DNA of 64,000 bases from Polycyclovorans sp964425915 (GTDB lineage Bacteria > Pseudomonadota > Gammaproteobacteria > Nevskiales > Nevskiaceae): the NCBI GenBank assembly GCA_964425915.1, contig CAYROO010000004.1, positions 186,001 to 250,000 of the forward strand, given 5' to 3'. Positions 62,060-64,000 of this stretch are shown in pieces; the stretch's first letter is position 1; every line of letters begins with the position of its first letter. Made by a program: the position numbers and the translations under genes. The notes beneath the pieces are model-generated. The model worked only from the letters and a program-made list of their open reading frames with translations. It did no database searches and was not told the origin of the DNA.

Positions 62060-62422
62060 ATGAGCAAAATGAACGTCAACACCCGCAACACCCTCAGTCC
62101 GATCCTGCTGGCCGCCGCGTTGGGCGTCGGCATGCCGATGGCGGCCTTGGCCGCCGAGCCGCAAGACATGTCCGACAAAAGCACGATGGAGCGTGCCGGC
62201 GACTACGTGGCTGATTCCGCACTGACGACCAAGGTCAAAACGGCCTTGTTGGCAGAAGATGACCTGAGCGCGCTGGACATCCACGTCGAGACCCACCAGG
62301 GCGTCGTGACCTTGTCCGGCGCGGTTGCGTCGGACGCTCAGGTCGAGTTGGCCGAGCGCGTGGTCAGCGATCTGGATGGCGTCAAAGACATCAATAACCG
62401 TCTGACCGCCAAGCCGGGCTGA
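62060..62422 (+). CDS. BON-domain periplasmic protein (OsmY-like)
   Basis: 120 residues from ATG 62060, preceded by AGGAGAG. A signal peptide is cut after AALA (about residue 33). The BON domain (ADSALTTKVKTALLAEDDLSALDIHVETHQGVVTLSGAV, in parts; about 50-118) ends with DINNRLTAKPG. BON proteins bind phospholipid and often respond to envelope or osmotic stress; this is inference from the family. Followed by a strong hairpin. Confidence 0.85.
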   Translation: MSKMNVNTRNTLSPILLAAALGVGMPMAALAAEPQDMSDKSTMERAGDYVADSALTTKVKTALLAEDDLSALDIHVETHQGVVTLSGAVASDAQVELAERVVSDLDGVKDINNRLTAKPG

Positions 62423-62461
62423 AACCTCGCTGCGTAAGACGCGCATCACCGGCAATCGGTG

Positions 62462-62495
62462 AAAAAGGCGCCGGCCTTCGGGGCGGCGCCTTTTT
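62462..62495. terminator. UUCG-type terminator after the BON gene
   Basis: AAAAAGGCGCCG (62462-62473) and CGGCGCCTTTTT (62484-62495) with an inner CC-TTCG-GG tip: a UUCG tetraloop hairpin with A and T runs on the two sides, so it can work in both directions. 40 bp after the BON stop. Confidence 0.85.
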
Positions 62496-62713
62496 GGGGT
62501 GGCCTGAGGAAGGGGCCGTCAGACGGCCTGCGGAGCAGCCCCTTGGCGATGGCTGCGAGCCGACGGACGGCAGGCTTGGGCGGGATGACCGCCATGCCAC
62601 AGGTGGCGAAGGCGCGCGATAATCAGTGCGTCGTCATGCCAGCCCGAAAGCGCCGACGCTGCGCTTGGGCGGCCCATGGAGGATTGGAGGATGTTCATCA
62701 GGATGATGCGCCG

Positions 62714-63079
62714 GTGAGAGCGCCATCGCAGCGACTTGCCCCCGGCGGGCCCTCACGCGGCTTCGGACGCGGCTGGGAAAAGCTTCAGCTGGCCGTGCAG
62801 GTATTGACCGGGACCGCTACCCCGCGCGATCGGCTGGCGATGGCGGTGGTCGACCATCTCGTTCATATCGACCCCGCCCAGGATCTGCCCTACGAGCTGC
62901 GCGACGAATTCGCCGCATTCATCCGCGATCTGACCCGCCCGCGGCGCGGCATCGCAGCGGATGACGATCGACTTCCGCTGCAATTGGCAACGTTGCCACC
63001 GACGGCCGTGCAGCGGGCCTTCGACCGGATCATTGACTACTACGACACGGTTTGTCGCTATATGCCGCGACAGTGGTGA
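62714..63079 (+). CDS. Unknown small protein
   Basis: 121 residues from GTG 62714; ATG 62636 (147 residues) is an alternative whose added N-terminus is Arg/Gly-rich and unconvincing. The coding-like part is the C-terminus: LAMAVVDHLVHIDPAQDLPYELRDEFAAFIRDLT and AVQRAFDRIIDYYDTVCRYM, helical and acidic. No motif known. Between the terminator at 62495 and this start I see nothing else. Confidence 0.5.
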   Translation: MRAPSQRLAPGGPSRGFGRGWEKLQLAVQVLTGTATPRDRLAMAVVDHLVHIDPAQDLPYELRDEFAAFIRDLTRPRRGIAADDDRLPLQLATLPPTAVQRAFDRIIDYYDTVCRYMPRQW

Positions 63080-63170
63080 GCGGCGGTCGGCACGCTGGAC
63101 GCCGCTTGTTGCCCCGACCGACTTGTTCTAACGTGGATGCCTCCGATCCCGAGTCTTTGCCGGAGTCTCC

Positions 63171-63698
63171 ATGGCCCAGATCCCTGCCGCGTCCGCGCCT
63201 GCCAACGCTGCGACGCGCGCCTGTCGATGCGCCTGTGGCGTGGTGCAGTATCGGACGCGCGGCCGTCCGCTGCTGCGCGGATACTGTCACTGCACCCTGT
63301 GCCAGGCGTTCAATCAGGCACCGTTTGCTGATATCACCGTGTTCCACCGTGATGATGTCGAGATGCCGCCAGAGGACCAGATCGCCTATCGGACGCTGCG
63401 GCCACCACCCGCGGTGCAGCGCGGTGCCTGCCGCGTCTGCGGTCGGCCCGCCGTCGAATATCTTTCGCTGCCGTTGATGCCGACGCTGGTGGTGGTGCCG
63501 ACGGCCAACATCGCCGACGCCGAGGGGTTGCCATTGCCGGCCTTGCACATCTTCTATAACCGGCGACAGGCCGACGTCGAAGATGCGCTGCCGAAGTTCA
63601 GCGGCTATCTACGAAGCCAGGTGGCCTTCATGTCCAGAGTGGTGTCCGCGCTGGTCAGGCGCCCCCGCCAGGGCGCCAGGGATGCGACGACGACGTGA
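63171..63698 (+). CDS. GFA-family zinc protein, second copy
   Basis: 175 residues. Zinc motifs CRCACG (about 18-23), YCHCTLCQ (about 38-45) and CRVCGRP (about 88-94) mark a GFA/CENP-V fold. It carries an extended C-terminus with a basic end (VRRPRQGARD) not seen in the copy at 10149. No formaldehyde or glutathione genes are adjacent. Alternative use: a generic zinc-binding protein. Confidence 0.8.
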   Translation: MAQIPAASAPANAATRACRCACGVVQYRTRGRPLLRGYCHCTLCQAFNQAPFADITVFHRDDVEMPPEDQIAYRTLRPPPAVQRGACRVCGRPAVEYLSLPLMPTLVVVPTANIADAEGLPLPALHIFYNRRQADVEDALPKFSGYLRSQVAFMSRVVSALVRRPRQGARDATTT

Positions 63699-63781
63699 CC
63701 TTCTGCCCACCGGCTGCGGGGTCGATCCGCCCAGGCGAACCCACACTGGAGGCTTTCGCTTTGCCGCCCGGAGGCCATGGC

Positions 63782-64000
63782 TCAGGGTGCGCGGGCGAGC
63801 GCTGACTCGGCCAGCTTGAGCACGTCGATGGTTCCGAGCGCCAGCAGTTCCGGGCGCTGTAGCTGCCCGTTGACTTCTCGCACGATACTTTCCCGCACGG
63901 TCAGCACCAGCGGATTGATTCGGTCCAGCAGTGCAGAGGGCAGCGCGCGCAGCTCAGGCCGCATCACCGCATTGACGCGAATGGACCGGTGCGTCACCGG
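63782..64000 (-). CDS. Partial gene at the window end, unknown product
   Basis: A minus-strand frame of at least 71 codons, open to the window edge; the start may be GTG 63997 or, more likely, lie beyond the edge. It reads INAVMRPELRALPSALLDRINPLVLTVRESIVREVNGQLQ (in part) and ends ALARAP. Codon use is like the neighbours. No family recognised. Confidence 0.5.
   Translation of the reverse strand, partial: PVTHRSIRVNAVMRPELRALPSALLDRINPLVLTVRESIVREVNGQLQRPELLALGTIDVLKLAESALARAP

Noticed and set aside
62423..62713. A gene from 62459 covering the BON-gene terminator
   Set aside because: The frame runs through a strong UUCG terminator hairpin and gives an Arg/Gly-rich start; a later start at 62714 is better.

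Overview
The window is 64 kb of a GC-rich chromosome packed with housekeeping genes. Protein similarity, as far as I can judge by eye, points to a gammaproteobacterium: an AlaC like that of E. coli, an AspRS and a FabH-type synthase closely resembling Pseudomonas proteins, a thiL-pgpA pair, and a pcm-yqaA-nlpD run. A GATTCCC heptamer array and the SUF operon layout recall Xanthomonadales or Nevskiales. The genus cannot be fixed from sequence alone. I see no rRNA or tRNA gene, transposase, integrase, prophage or CRISPR array.

Layout. 1-7.3 kb: end of pcm, yqaA, nlpD (no rpoS behind it), alaC, hom, thrC, recJ. 7.3-13.8 kb: signalling genes, with an orphan membrane histidine kinase and a very large GGDEF/EAL protein whose catalytic motifs are degraded. 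13.9-19.2 kb (minus strand): the operon sufR-sufB-(44-aa ORF)-(4-OT tautomerase)-sufC-sufD-sufS, with a clear promoter whose start region is covered by a GACT(N5)GGTC operator. 19.2-24.0 kb: a thioesterase, two hydrolases, a flavin reductase, small unknown proteins and a FabH-like synthase. 24.1-26.0 kb: rpsP-rimM-trmD-rplS with promoter and terminator. 26.1-28.0 kb: htpG behind a good sigma-32 promoter. 28-36 kb: envelope, redox and cofactor genes (NlpC, GST, trxB, sppA, murI, nadC, argF, sodB).

36.3-41.4 kb: grxD, an isocitrate dehydrogenase fused to a C-terminal CBS pair, a CinA-N-like protein, a DMT exporter, an FmdB zinc ribbon and a DUF502 membrane protein. 41.5-53.0 kb: aspS, an unknown Ig-like lipoprotein, nadA, glyA, then nrdR-ribD-ribE-ribBA-ribH-nusB-thiL-pgpA in close succession. 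53.1-61.3 kb: an AtuA-like protein, beta-carbonic anhydrase, the electron-transfer flavoprotein set (ETF-QO, etfB, etfA), a PECR-like enoyl-CoA reductase and an unknown Lys/Ala-tailed protein. 61.3-64 kb: DUF1275, BON protein, two poorly known ORFs, a second GFA protein and a cut gene.

The genes support amino-acid (Thr, Arg, Ala, Gly), riboflavin, thiamine and NAD synthesis, Fe-S assembly, translation, and fatty-acid oxidation feeding the quinone pool through ETF. The most unusual items are the ICD-CBS fusion, the tautomerase and tiny ORF locked by codon overlaps into the suf operon, a C-x2-C-x3-C-x3-H insert in threonine synthase, the catalytically degraded c-di-GMP protein, and the heptamer array between nadA and glyA. 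No classical defence or mobile system was found.
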